A stretch of 64,000 bases of DNA. It comes from Peribacillus frigoritolerans. GTDB lineage: Bacteria; Bacillota; Bacilli; Bacillales; DSM-1321. Location of the stretch: contig NZ_KV440950.1 in the NCBI RefSeq assembly GCF_001636405.1, positions 1,883,712-1,947,711 of the forward strand, given 5' to 3'. Shown piece by piece: positions 55,472 to 64,000 of the stretch; the stretch's first letter is position 1, and every line of letters starts with the position of its first letter. The position numbers were made by a program, and so were the translations under genes. The notes under the pieces are model-generated. The model saw only the letters and a program-made list of their open reading frames with translations, ran no database searches and was not told the origin of the DNA.

Positions 55472-56408
55472 TCATCAAGGAGACAGTGTTTTTAACACTC
55501 GTCTCCTCTCTTATTTAAATCGTAAGCCAAAGAATGTCCACCATATCCAAAGCAGTGTCTATTTAATAAGTTTTGAAAAAGGTCATTCAATGATCCTTAA
55601 AGGGTTTGACAGTTTTGAAAAATGGGATCGACAAAGAGAACTGACTTCTTTATTAAAACAAAAGGGATTTCATCAAACGTATTATATTCATCAGAATTTA
55701 ATGCCCTTTCAATTTAAAGGGAAGTGGTATGGCAGTATGGACTATTTTCCGCCGAACAAGAAAAAATTCAGGTTTTCCAATGATAAGGACCGCTTAGAAG
55801 GCATTCAGTTACTGGAAAGCTTCCATGATGTGTCGGAAAATCTCTCCATTAACGCGCCTGTGTTCAATCAATCAAAAAAGTGGAAAGAACGCTTATCACT
55901 TTTTAAAAAGAACTTTTCTTATGTTCGCCAATATGTTTCCGAAGATATAATCAAGGAATGGATTAGATGGGGGGAATGGTCGCTAGAGGGGTTTGATAAA
56001 TATCAGTCTTTATGGGATAAGGAAAAGAAAGTCATCATTCATGGTGATTGTGCCCACCATAATTTCTTGCGGAGAGCGGACGGTATTTTGACTTTAATCG
56101 ATTTTGACTTAATGGCAAATGCCCCGAGGTGCATTGATTATTTACAGTACGCAAATCGAATTTCGCCCCATTTGGAAGATGCGGCCAACGAGCTGTGGGA
56201 AGTGCCGCAATTGCAAAGGTATCAGTCAGACCTGGCCTTTTTATATGCTTTAACTTACCCTACCGATATCTTCCGTGAATGGAATCGTCTTAATAAAAGT
56301 TCTTCCCAGCTTCATTCGGTCTGGAAAATGACAGTGGAAGGTTATTCGGAGCGGATGGAGATGAATGAAAAATTGGCGAAAAGGATTTCTTCCCTTAATA
56401 GGAATTAA
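55452..56408 (+). CDS. CotS-family kinase-like spore protein
   Basis: A 318-residue protein with the aminoglycoside-phosphotransferase/CotS fold. Unlike ysxE in this window it keeps the catalytic loop HGDCAHHNF (HxDxxxxN) near residue 198 and a metal-binding IDFD near 216, so it could be an active kinase. The N-lobe contains SVYLISFEKGHSMILKGF. It starts within the last 20 bases of safA in another frame; ATG 55464 is an alternative. This coupling suggests a coat role alongside SafA. The B. subtilis safA locus, as I recall it, has no such gene here. Confidence 0.8.
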   Translation: MKAMTTNHQGDSVFNTRLLSYLNRKPKNVHHIQSSVYLISFEKGHSMILKGFDSFEKWDRQRELTSLLKQKGFHQTYYIHQNLMPFQFKGKWYGSMDYFPPNKKKFRFSNDKDRLEGIQLLESFHDVSENLSINAPVFNQSKKWKERLSLFKKNFSYVRQYVSEDIIKEWIRWGEWSLEGFDKYQSLWDKEKKVIIHGDCAHHNFLRRADGILTLIDFDLMANAPRCIDYLQYANRISPHLEDAANELWEVPQLQRYQSDLAFLYALTYPTDIFREWNRLNKSSSQLHSVWKMTVEGYSERMEMNEKLAKRISSLNRN

Positions 56409-56510
56409 AACGGGATTTTGGCCGTATCTTACAGAGTACATTTCCCGTTCGACACCCATGCTAATTATGAGCGGAATATAGCTCATTCTATTGCAATGGG
56501 AGGGTTATTG

Positions 56511-57110
56511 GTGCAGAAAATAAAATGGGCACAGCCGCTTTGTACGGTATTGGCCGCCGTCAGTTTGGTTGGATGTGCTAATAATGATACAGCGGAAAAT
56601 GAAAATATCACGAATGATACAGGGTACCATGAAAAAGATGCATTGGTGCGAAACATCAATTATGAGAATATGGTGCATGGTTTATACAATAAAGATGATG
56701 CGTACAGTAAGAGTGACCGTAACTACCATGGACATGAAAGTAAGCCGCTAAAGGCAAAATCATCTTATTATAATTCTTATGAAGGCACTTTAGCCGACAG
56801 AGTAAATGGTGTCGCCAATAAAGTGGAGCAGGTTAGCGATGCCAGGACAATCATCATGCAAGATGAAATGCTGGTAGCCTTGCTGCTTGATGACTACAGC
56901 CAAGCAAATGATGTTAAACAGAGAATCAAGAAGGAGATCGGACCGCTTACCAATGGCCGTACCCTATATGTAACCACCGATGAAGGTGTCTATTTCAGGA
57001 CGATGACACTTGATAACAATCTTCGGGATGGAGATACGAGGGAAATGATCATTTTGGATGCCAATGACATGTTCGATAACCTTAACATCCACGAAAATCA
57101 CTTAAAATAA
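56511..57110 (+). CDS. coxA: Sporulation lipoprotein CoxA (YhcN/YlaJ family)
   Basis: CoxA is a spore cortex-associated lipoprotein of the YhcN/YlaJ family. The product (199 residues) has a lipoprotein signal ending in LVGC, with lipidation expected at Cys23 or so. An Asn/Asp-rich linker follows, then the conserved YhcN domain (residues about 90-185; LADRVNGVANKVEQVSDARTIIMQDEMLVALLL). GTG 56511 lies eight bases after GGGAGG; longer in-frame starts at 56418 would hide the signal peptide. It sits between the CotS-like gene and bofC, near safA as in B. subtilis. Confidence 0.87.
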   Translation: MQKIKWAQPLCTVLAAVSLVGCANNDTAENENITNDTGYHEKDALVRNINYENMVHGLYNKDDAYSKSDRNYHGHESKPLKAKSSYYNSYEGTLADRVNGVANKVEQVSDARTIIMQDEMLVALLLDDYSQANDVKQRIKKEIGPLTNGRTLYVTTDEGVYFRTMTLDNNLRDGDTREMIILDANDMFDNLNIHENHLK

Positions 57111-57116
57111 TTTGTG

Positions 57117-57147
57117 GGCTGACCCGACTTGGAGTCAGCTCTTTTTG
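57117..57147 (+). terminator. Terminator after coxA
   Basis: GCTGAC (57119-57124) pairs with GTCAGC (57134-57139), extended by neighbouring pairs and followed by CTTTTTG. Confidence 0.75.
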
Positions 57148-57218
57148 ATTTTTTCAGGTTAATAATCCTTATTTAGGTCAAACTACATAAAAAGTAAACG
57201 CCTTAAGAGGTGAGTATA

Positions 57219-57719
57219 TTGTTTAATCAACTTAGAATCCAATTTTTCATGGCACTTTTCATATTGCCATTTTGCTTAACCGTTTTTGCGGAAGAAACCG
57301 TTCAAAAGGAAAATGATCCAATTGAAAGGAAGGTCATTCTTCAGCGTATGTATTTGGATGGCGAGTTAAGTGAAGAGAAATTGACAGAAACAATTTGGTC
57401 GATGGAGGACTTTTGGGCAAAATATGAAGGATGGCAAGTAGTCGATCAAAATGAAGAGCAGATTGTCATGAAGAAAATTGAGAATGACATATCTCCGCTG
57501 TTAAAAGCGAATGGTTACCTTGGGATGAGGGAAGATGGTACATTATCCATTTTTATCGGCAGGCCTGAGCACGCCAAGATCATTCATACATTCTACCAAA
57601 TAGACGTTGGTAAACTTGAAGCATACAAGCAGGAGGAACTGCAAAAAGGGATTCCGATCATGAATAAAGACCAATATAAACAGCTCATTAAAGAATATGA
57701 GCCATATTCGGTAAACTAG
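57219..57719 (+). CDS. bofC: Forespore regulator BofC
   Basis: BofC is exported to the space around the forespore and restrains SpoIVB, delaying pro-sigma-K processing. The product (166 residues) has a signal peptide (residues 1-24, ending VFAEE). The BofC domains follow, with SMEDFWAKYEGWQVVDQ near residue 65, DISPLLKANGYLGMREDGTLSIF near 90-112 and a C-terminal PIMNKDQYKQLI. TTG 57219 follows AGAGGTGAG; GTG 57210 overlaps that site. It works in the same checkpoint as spoIVFA/spoIVFB at 36-38 kb. Confidence 0.9.
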   Translation: MFNQLRIQFFMALFILPFCLTVFAEETVQKENDPIERKVILQRMYLDGELSEEKLTETIWSMEDFWAKYEGWQVVDQNEEQIVMKKIENDISPLLKANGYLGMREDGTLSIFIGRPEHAKIIHTFYQIDVGKLEAYKQEELQKGIPIMNKDQYKQLIKEYEPYSVN

Positions 57720-57741
57720 GGTGGGATGATATCCCACCCTT
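57718..57741 (+). terminator. Stem-loop directly after bofC
   Basis: GGGTGGGAT pairs with ATCCCACCC around a GAT loop. Instead of a T-run it is followed by TTCAGACTG, the outer edge of repeat copy F, whose hairpin supplies the T-run at 57785. Confidence 0.8.
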
Positions 57742-57916
57742 CAGACTGTAGACTAACTCGATAATGATGGAGAGTTGTCTACAGTTTTTTTGGTGTTTAC
57801 CATTACCGTTGATTTCCATTGCGGGCACTCGCTTTCCGCGGGCGGTCCACCCTTTGTGTTTTTGCGCCTGTCGGGTCTCCCTTGGACGCTAGTCTTGCAC
57901 GCCTGTTTCAATCAAC
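57741..57916 (-). repeat. Composite repeat, copy F (inverted)
   Basis: Read on the minus strand, the module begins GTTGATTGAAACAGGCGTGC at 57916 and ends GGAAATCAAC at 57808, with CCCGCGGAAAGCGAG inside. The hairpin follows with arms ACTGTAGAC / GTCTACAGT (57745-57753 and 57777-57785), and the edge CAGTCTGA is at 57748-57741. On the plus strand the hairpin is followed by eight T, so it looks like a terminator for bofC. Confidence 0.85.
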
Positions 57917-57989
57917 TTTATTTTAAGCAGTGAGGTGACACCCGGAATTCCTCGTGAATAGACTTTGCCGATTATGAAATAACTTTTAA

Positions 57990-58018
57990 TGAACAACACC
58001 CCCTTTTTATGATAAAAT
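57990..58018 (+). promoter_or_regulatory. Probable promoter of ruvAB
   Basis: TGAACA (57990-57995), a 17-base spacer and TAAAAT (58013-58018), with TGA making an extended -10. I saw no DinR/LexA box (CGAACNNNNGTTCG) in the 130 bases upstream. Confidence 0.5.
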
Positions 58019-58051
58019 GAGAGGTACAGCAAAATCAGGGAGAGAATTAAT

Positions 58052-58666
58052 TTGTATGATTATATAAAAGGCAAGGTCGATTATATCGGACCTGAATACA
58101 TAGTTGTGGAAAATGGGGGGATCGGATATCAAGTGATGACGCCGAATCCTTTTATTTTTTCCGCTCAATACCAGAAAGAAATCCAAGTTTTCCTGTATCA
58201 TTATGTTCGTGAGGATATGGTGGCATTATACGGATTTCAGACTCGTCAAGAAAAGGCATTATTCACAAAATTATTGAATGTAACCGGAATCGGGCCGAAG
58301 GGTGCCCTAGCCATATTGGCATCAGGCCAGGTTGATCAGGTGGTACAGGCGATCGAAAATGAAGATGAATCATTTTTGGTGAAATTCCCGGGAGTCGGAA
58401 AGAAAACGGCACGGCAAATGATTCTCGACTTAAAAGGGAAACTGGAGAACATTATACCGGATGCGTTTCCAAGCTTGTTTAACGAAGGCGTCACGGCTGC
58501 AATCAGTCCAAATGGTTATACGGAGGAATTGGATGAAGCAATTCTTGCATTGAAGGCTCTTGGTTATTCTGAAAAGGAAGTCCAAAAGGTAGCCAAGAAA
58601 TTGCAGGCTGAAGATATGACGACCGAGCAATATATTAAGAAAGCATTGCAAATGATGTTAAGATAA
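58052..58666 (+). CDS. ruvA: Holliday junction branch-migration protein RuvA
   Basis: RuvA tetramers hold the Holliday junction for the RuvB motor. The 204-residue protein has an N-terminal OB fold (residues 1-62; [11 protein letters not shown]). Two helix-hairpin-helix motifs follow ([15 protein letters not shown] near 72 and [16 protein letters not shown] near 108). The C-terminal UBA-like domain III binds RuvB (about 155-204). TTG 58052 is the start, eight bases after AGGGAGAG. ruvB follows after 11 bases. Confidence 0.96.
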   Translation: MYDYIKGKVDYIGPEYIVVENGGIGYQVMTPNPFIFSAQYQKEIQVFLYHYVREDMVALYGFQTRQEKALFTKLLNVTGIGPKGALAILASGQVDQVVQAIENEDESFLVKFPGVGKKTARQMILDLKGKLENIIPDAFPSLFNEGVTAAISPNGYTEELDEAILALKALGYSEKEVQKVAKKLQAEDMTTEQYIKKALQMMLR

Positions 58667-58677
58667 GGAGTGGCGCA

Positions 58678-59676
58678 ATGGAGGAGAGAATATTCAATCA
58701 GGAAGCCGATCTGAACGAACTGTCCTTTGAACAAAGCCTGCGGCCGCAAAACTTAAAGCAATATATCGGACAGGATAAAGTGAAAGCGAATTTGAGTGTA
58801 TACATCGAGGCGGCAAGGATGCGTGAAGAAACGCTCGATCATGTACTTTTATATGGACCGCCTGGTCTTGGCAAGACGACGCTTGCCGTCATCATCGCCA
58901 ACGAAATGGGTGTGAATATCCGCACGACTTCCGGTCCCGCCATTGAGCGGCCGGGAGATCTGGCGGCCATTTTGAGTGCACTTGAACCAGGTGATGTATT
59001 GTTCATTGATGAGATTCACCGTCTCCCTCGTGTTGTTGAGGAAGTGTTATATCCGGCTATGGAGGACTTCTGTCTGGATATTGTGGTCGGTAAGGGGCCG
59101 GAAGCCCGTTCGATCCGGATCGACTTGCCGCCGTTCACCCTTGTAGGGGCCACGACACGGGCAGGCTCGCTGTCTGCACCGCTCAGGGACCGTTTTGGCG
59201 TATTGAGCCGTCTTGAATATTATACCGAAAACCATTTGACTGATATCATCATCCGTACAGCAAGAATCATGGATACGGAAATGGACGATCAAGCAGCGGC
59301 AGAGCTTGCAAGAAGGTCAAGGGGCACACCAAGAATAGCCAATCGGCTTTTACGGAGGGTCAGGGATTTCGCCCAGGTACGCGGTGATGGGACGATAACG
59401 GCGGAGCTTGCCGATTATGCGCTTGAATTAATGCAGGTCGACCGTTTAGGACTTGATCATATTGACCATAAATTACTTAAAGGGATCATTGAAAAATTCC
59501 GTGGCGGGCCCGTGGGCTTGGAAACGATTGCGGCAACGATTGGCGAAGAGGCACATACGATCGAAGATGTGTATGAACCATACCTGTTGCAAGTCGGTTT
59601 TCTTCAGCGCACCCCAAGAGGCCGGATGGCAACACAGCTTGTTTATGAGCATTTCGGCATGGAGATGCCTGAATGA
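58678..59676 (+). CDS. ruvB: Holliday junction helicase RuvB
   Basis: RuvB is the AAA+ hexameric motor of branch migration. The 332-residue protein has Walker A GPPGLGKT at residues 60-67 and Walker [10 protein letters not shown] near residue 107. Sensor and arginine-finger region [18 protein letters not shown] is near 155-172. A C-terminal winged helix covers about 255-330. AAGGAGTGG precedes the ATG. The stop overlaps the next gene by four bases (ATGA). Confidence 0.98.
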   Translation: MEERIFNQEADLNELSFEQSLRPQNLKQYIGQDKVKANLSVYIEAARMREETLDHVLLYGPPGLGKTTLAVIIANEMGVNIRTTSGPAIERPGDLAAILSALEPGDVLFIDEIHRLPRVVEEVLYPAMEDFCLDIVVGKGPEARSIRIDLPPFTLVGATTRAGSLSAPLRDRFGVLSRLEYYTENHLTDIIIRTARIMDTEMDDQAAAELARRSRGTPRIANRLLRRVRDFAQVRGDGTITAELADYALELMQVDRLGLDHIDHKLLKGIIEKFRGGPVGLETIAATIGEEAHTIEDVYEPYLLQVGFLQRTPRGRMATQLVYEHFGMEMPE

Positions 59677-59879
59677 TGAATATACCAAAGATGGTCATGA
59701 TTCTGGGTGTGATTATTTTCGTGATTGGTTTCGCGATGAAATATATCCATCTCGGCAGGCTGCCGGGAGATATTTTTCTGAAAAAGGGGAATACGACTTT
59801 TTACTTTCCTATCGTTACATCAATCATCGTCAGTGTTGTGTTGTCCGCGATTTTTTATTTGATCGGCCGTTTTAAATAA
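59673..59879 (+). CDS. DUF2905 small membrane protein
   Basis: A 68-residue protein with two membrane helices (residues about 6-22 and 47-65) joined by the DUF2905 signature [20 protein letters not shown]. The family has no known function. It overlaps the ruvB stop by four bases and is followed 38 bases later by queA, so it is part of the ruvAB-queA-tgt-yajC run. The conservation of this small gene next to ruvB in bacilli suggests co-expression rather than shared function. Confidence 0.88.
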   Translation: MMNIPKMVMILGVIIFVIGFAMKYIHLGRLPGDIFLKKGNTTFYFPIVTSIIVSVVLSAIFYLIGRFK

Positions 59880-59917
59880 TGATTACAGCTTGATAGACAC
59901 GTAAGGAAGTGGAACAG

Positions 59918-60946
59918 ATGAAATTGGATATGTTTGATTTTCATTTACCGGAGGAACTGATTGCCCAAGTTCCTTTGGAGGATAGGGAAGCAAGTAGATT
60001 GATGGTACTGGACAAAGAAACCGGTAAGCTCCAGCATGATGTATTCAGCCATATCACGGAATATATCAAACCGGGAGATTGCCTGGTGTTGAATGATACA
60101 AAAGTGCTTCCGGCCCGACTATACGGCAGTAAAGAAGGGACAGGTGCAAAGATCGAAGTATTGCTGCTTAAGCAAGAGCATGATGATGTCTGGGAAACGC
60201 TTGTGAAGCCGGCCAAGCGGATTAAGGAAGGCTCGACGATCGTTTTCGGCGATGGTAAGCTGAGTGCCGTCTGTACAGGTGTACTCGAGCATGGCGGCCG
60301 TATCCTTGAATTTAAATATGATGGCATATTTTATGAAATACTGGAGAAGCTGGGCGAAATGCCGTTACCTCCATACATCAAGGAACAACTTGATGATCAG
60401 GACCGCTATCAAACCGTTTATGCGCGGGAAAGGGGATCTGCAGCTGCACCTACCGCTGGCCTGCATTTTACGGAGGATTTGCTTGAGAAACTTAAAGGGA
60501 TGGGTGTCCACATCGCCTTCATCACGCTGCATGTCGGGCTTGGTACATTCCGTCCGGTAAGTGTCGACGATATTGACAGCCATGAAATGCATTCGGAATT
60601 TTATCAAATGACGGAAGGCACTGCCAGATTACTGAATGACGTGAAGGAAAAAGGCGGGAAAATCATTACGGTCGGCACTACTTCCACAAGGACATTGGAA
60701 ACGATTGCGTCCCGCAATGATGGGGTTTTCAAGGAAGAGAATGGCTGGACGAGCATCTTCATTTATCCTGGTTATGAGTTCAAAGGGATCGATGCGATGA
60801 TAACGAACTTCCATTTGCCTAAATCGACTTTAATCATGCTTATTTCTGCACTTGCAGGCAGGGAGCATGTCCTTCATGCCTATGAAACGGCTGTGGAAGA
60901 AAAATACAGGTTCTTTAGTTTTGGAGATGCAATGTTAATTAAGTAA
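59918..60946 (+). CDS. queA: S-adenosylmethionine:tRNA ribosyltransferase-isomerase
   Basis: QueA adds the epoxycyclopentane ring to preQ1 in tRNA, the penultimate step of queuosine synthesis. The 342-residue protein shows the family blocks [12 protein letters not shown] (start), [11 protein letters not shown] near 62, [15 protein letters not shown] near 173 and TTSTRTLE near 255. GTG 59909 lies in the ribosome-binding site, so ATG 59918 after AAGGAAG is the start. tgt follows after 36 bases. Confidence 0.97.
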   Translation: MKLDMFDFHLPEELIAQVPLEDREASRLMVLDKETGKLQHDVFSHITEYIKPGDCLVLNDTKVLPARLYGSKEGTGAKIEVLLLKQEHDDVWETLVKPAKRIKEGSTIVFGDGKLSAVCTGVLEHGGRILEFKYDGIFYEILEKLGEMPLPPYIKEQLDDQDRYQTVYARERGSAAAPTAGLHFTEDLLEKLKGMGVHIAFITLHVGLGTFRPVSVDDIDSHEMHSEFYQMTEGTARLLNDVKEKGGKIITVGTTSTRTLETIASRNDGVFKEENGWTSIFIYPGYEFKGIDAMITNFHLPKSTLIMLISALAGREHVLHAYETAVEEKYRFFSFGDAMLIK

Positions 60947-62122
<1,176 letters not shown>

Positions 62123-62165
62123 TTCCATAAATATTTTAATGAACGAAAGGAGTGAATATACTTAA

Positions 62166-62450
62166 ATGGGTTCTTTAACACAAATACTTCCGTTGATTTT
62201 AATGTTCGTATTGTTCTATTTCTTATTGATCCGTCCGCAGCAAAAACGCCAAAAGGCTACGCAAAACATGCAAAGCAGTTTGAAAAAAGGTGATAAAGTT
62301 GCTACTATCGGCGGCATGCACGGAACAATCGATGCAATCGATGAACAGCAAATCGTCATTAAATCACCAGACGGTACAAAACTGACTTTTGACCGTGCAG
62401 CAATCCGTGAAATTACGGAAAGCGCACCGAATAAAGAAACATCCCTATAA
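62166..62450 (+). CDS. yajC: Preprotein translocase accessory subunit YajC (YrbF)
   Basis: YajC is a single-span membrane protein associated with SecDF. The 94-residue protein has an N-terminal helix (residues about 5-23) directly followed by the signature RPQQKRQK. The cytosolic domain is short (about 35-90; LKKGDKVATIGGMHGTI). GAAAGGAGTG precedes the ATG with an 11-base gap. A terminator follows; secDF is not in the window. Confidence 0.96.
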   Translation: MGSLTQILPLILMFVLFYFLLIRPQQKRQKATQNMQSSLKKGDKVATIGGMHGTIDAIDEQQIVIKSPDGTKLTFDRAAIREITESAPNKETSL

Positions 62451-62456
62451 AACAAA

Positions 62457-62487
62457 CGAAAACCGGGCCGTGTGCCCGGTTTTTTGC
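62457..62487 (+). terminator. Terminator after yajC
   Basis: AACCGGGC pairs with GCCCGGTT around CGTGT with a T-run. Converging gene on the other side. Confidence 0.92.
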
Positions 62488-62496
62488 TGTCTTTTT

Positions 62497-62868
62497 TTAA
62501 TCGGAACGTGAGTCGGAACTCATGTTGACCCCAAGAACGCCACCCATCATGGCCGTAATCACAAAACAGCCATAGTATATCCATTGCTTGATGGTGAAAA
62601 GGGCATCGTGACCTAAATATTGAAAAAGGAACACGACCAACAGATAAAGCAGCCCAGTGCTTCCGCCCAAGAATAATCCTTGCTTTTTCCCTTTGCCTCC
62701 TGATATGAATCCACCAATGAACAGCGATAAAAAGGACACGATCATGACCACGTATGTCAGGGATGATTCCGTCAGTGAAGTAAAACGTAGAAGGATGGAA
62801 ACGATTAAACTAGCAATCATCGCTATGGCAAAGATGGAGCCTACGCCATAAATTACGGCGACACTCAT
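62497..62868 (-). CDS. yrzE: TIGR04086-family membrane protein YrzE
   Basis: A 123-residue protein with four hydrophobic helices (about residues 8-27, 38-57, 65-85 and 93-113), matching the TIGR04086 family and the B. subtilis yrzE position next to yajC. The first ATG (62868) has no Shine-Dalgarno sequence at normal distance. The only strong one, AAAGGAGG (62891-62898), lies seven bases before an in-frame ATC at 62883, five codons upstream. Either ATG is used with poor initiation or the rare AUC start is used. Function is unknown. Confidence 0.85.
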   Translation of the reverse strand: MSVAVIYGVGSIFAIAMIASLIVSILLRFTSLTESSLTYVVMIVSFLSLFIGGFISGGKGKKQGLFLGGSTGLLYLLVVFLFQYLGHDALFTIKQWIYYGCFVITAMMGGVLGVNMSSDSRSD

Positions 62869-63061
62869 TTTTTTAGTTTCGATGGGTATTCCTCCTTTTT
62901 AAAAGGCTGATACGTATAGCCTGTTTATGTGTTTGTACAAGCATATTCCCGATATCGAACCTTTAGACCAGGTTTAAGAAGCTTCCCGTAAAATTAGAAA
63001 AGATTATGGAGTAATTTTTCAGTTCCCAAGCCATGCTATGGATGAAGGAAGTGTTGTTGAA

Positions 63062-63718
63062 TTGGATATCTATCTAGGGATTATATTTCGAACGGCGGTA
63101 ATCTATCTGGTCATCTGGTTCCTTTTTCGAATGATGGGTAAGCGGGAAGTTGGGGAACTGAGCGTTCTTGATTTAGTGGTATCCATCATGATAGGGGACA
63201 TTGCTGTGCTATCCTTTGAAGATTTGGAAAGACCGTTTATCCGACAGACTATCCCGATGTTTGTTCTCGCGTTCCTCCAAATCACATTGGCATTTGCCTC
63301 ATTGAAAAGTGTCAAATTACGCAATTTCATGGACGGTAAGCCACAAATCATCATTAATCAGGGGAAAATAGATGAAAAAGCGATGCGCAGACAACGATAT
63401 AATTTTGATGACTTATTGACGCAACTTCGTGAACAAGGAATTATTGATATAAACGAAGTGCAGTTTGCCATCCTTGAGACTTCAGGAAGGCTCTCGGTGA
63501 TTAAAAAAAGCGACAAAGAAGGGTCGGAAAGTCAGGTACCATTCCCGCTGATTGTCGATGGGGAGATACAGGAAAAAAATCTTGATAAAATTGGGAAAAA
63601 CCATTTTTGGCTTCTGAATCAGTTAAAAGAACATGGAGAAACGAAGGTTAAAGAGATTTCGATTTGCGGGTACATAGATGGCCAAATTTACATCGATAAA
63701 AATGAAACGAAGAAATGA
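63062..63718 (+). CDS. yrbG: DUF421 membrane protein YrbG
   Basis: A member of the YetF/YrbG (DUF421) family with three N-terminal helices (within residues about 1-85; RMMGKREVGELSVLDLVVSIMIGDIA) and a cytosolic alpha/beta domain. The block YNFDDLLTQLREQGI near residue 115 is family-typical. TTG 63062 follows AAGGAAG by ten bases and starts at MDIYLGIIFR (218 residues); an ATG at 63038 would cover that site. The family is implicated in spore germination or stress in some bacilli, but its biochemical role is unsettled. Confidence 0.88.
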   Translation: MDIYLGIIFRTAVIYLVIWFLFRMMGKREVGELSVLDLVVSIMIGDIAVLSFEDLERPFIRQTIPMFVLAFLQITLAFASLKSVKLRNFMDGKPQIIINQGKIDEKAMRRQRYNFDDLLTQLREQGIIDINEVQFAILETSGRLSVIKKSDKEGSESQVPFPLIVDGEIQEKNLDKIGKNHFWLLNQLKEHGETKVKEISICGYIDGQIYIDKNETKK

Positions 63719-63749
63719 ACCGAAGCCTTGAATGCTTCGGTTCATTTTA
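63714..63749. terminator. Bidirectional terminator between yrbG and the spoVB-like gene
   Basis: ATGAACCGAAGC pairs with GCTTCGGTTCAT around a six-base loop, with T-rich sequence on the plus-strand side. The converging gene's stop codon lies in it. Confidence 0.88.
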
Positions 63750-63998
63750 TTTCCAAGCCAATTTTGACAAATAGCCGCCCACTACAGGAATCCTGATCAG
63801 ATCGGCCTTTTTTATGCTGCCGGTCATGAGCAGGAAAAATGTGAACAGCAGGATAACGACGGTTACGGAAAGCAAAAGCCGTATGCCGATAGGCTGTGAG
63901 GAGAGCGGGAATTGATAAAGATAATAACCGCCCCATCCTGAAATTAAAGCAAGGACAAGAGCTGAGATATAGCTTCGGAAATGAAGCGTGAAAGGGAC
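63747..63998 (-). CDS. spoVB: SpoVB-like flippase, C-terminal part
   Basis: About 83 codons of a minus-strand gene enter from the right edge. The visible part has two membrane helices (ALVLALISGWGGYYLYQF and LLLSVTVVILLFTFFLLM) and ends with DLIRIPVVGGYLSKLAWK. This matches the C-terminus of SpoVB/MurJ-type polysaccharide flippases, which in B. subtilis lie next to yrbG. The start lies outside the window. The symbol rests mainly on position and the hydrophobic C-terminal pattern. Confidence 0.7.
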   Translation of the reverse strand, partial: VPFTLHFRSYISALVLALISGWGGYYLYQFPLSSQPIGIRLLLSVTVVILLFTFFLLMTGSIKKADLIRIPVVGGYLSKLAWK

Positions 63999-64000
63999 GA

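Overview
The window reads as chromosome from a low-GC, endospore-forming Bacillaceae. Gene order and protein sequences resemble Bacillus subtilis, and the extra repeats and RNase G fit the Peribacillus (Bacillus simplex) group best. That genus call is an inference. Nearly all the DNA is core genome: protein quality control, heme synthesis, cell shape and division, sporulation, ribosome and GTPase genes, NAD synthesis, recombination and queuosine tRNA modification. I saw no tRNA, rRNA, CRISPR array, prophage or intact insertion sequence.

Layout. 1-10.2 kb: end of leuD, ysoA, tig, clpX, lonB, lonA, engB. 10.2-17.2 kb: a small membrane protein gene (ysxD-like, minus strand), then the heme operon hemA-hemX-hemC-hemD-hemB-hemL, running from glutamyl-tRNA to uroporphyrinogen III. 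17.6-23.6 kb: spoVID and ysxE (spore coat), a small minus-strand membrane protein gene, and valS behind a T-box leader. 23.6-27.3 kb: two overlapping minus-strand ATP-grasp ligase genes, folC, an IS1182-type transposase remnant and a repeat element. 27.5-36 kb: a short upstream ORF coupled to comC, then spoIIB, maf, radC, mreBCD, minCD, and a minus-strand yabR-type S1 gene. 36.2-43.4 kb: spoIVFA-spoIVFB (sigma-E-like promoter), rng, L21 leader with rplU-prp-rpmA, spo0B, obgE, pheB. 43.8-51.1 kb: pheA, a repetitive DUF6944-like protein gene, and the NAD locus (nifS-niaR divergent from nadB-nadC-nadA). 51.5-57.7 kb: a zinc metallopeptidase gene, a greatly enlarged safA, a CotS-family kinase-like gene, coxA, bofC. 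58-64 kb: ruvAB, a DUF2905 gene, queA, tgt, yajC, yrzE, yrbG and the 3' end of a spoVB-like gene.

The most interesting non-coding signal is a dispersed composite repeat with six copies or relics. It has a GC-rich module of about 105-126 bp bounded by GTTGATTG and a CAATCAAC-like end, joined in most copies to a hairpin whose outer edge is CAGTCTGA. In four copies that edge directly abuts an unrelated stem-loop, and in two of these the stem-loop is the likely terminator of a flanking gene. Other points of interest are the roughly 37-unit Gly-Gln-Asn repeat tract in SafA, the paired ATP-grasp genes, the six-fold GNxxQAxG repeat protein, a 31-codon ORF overlapping comC, and a possible AUC start in yrzE.
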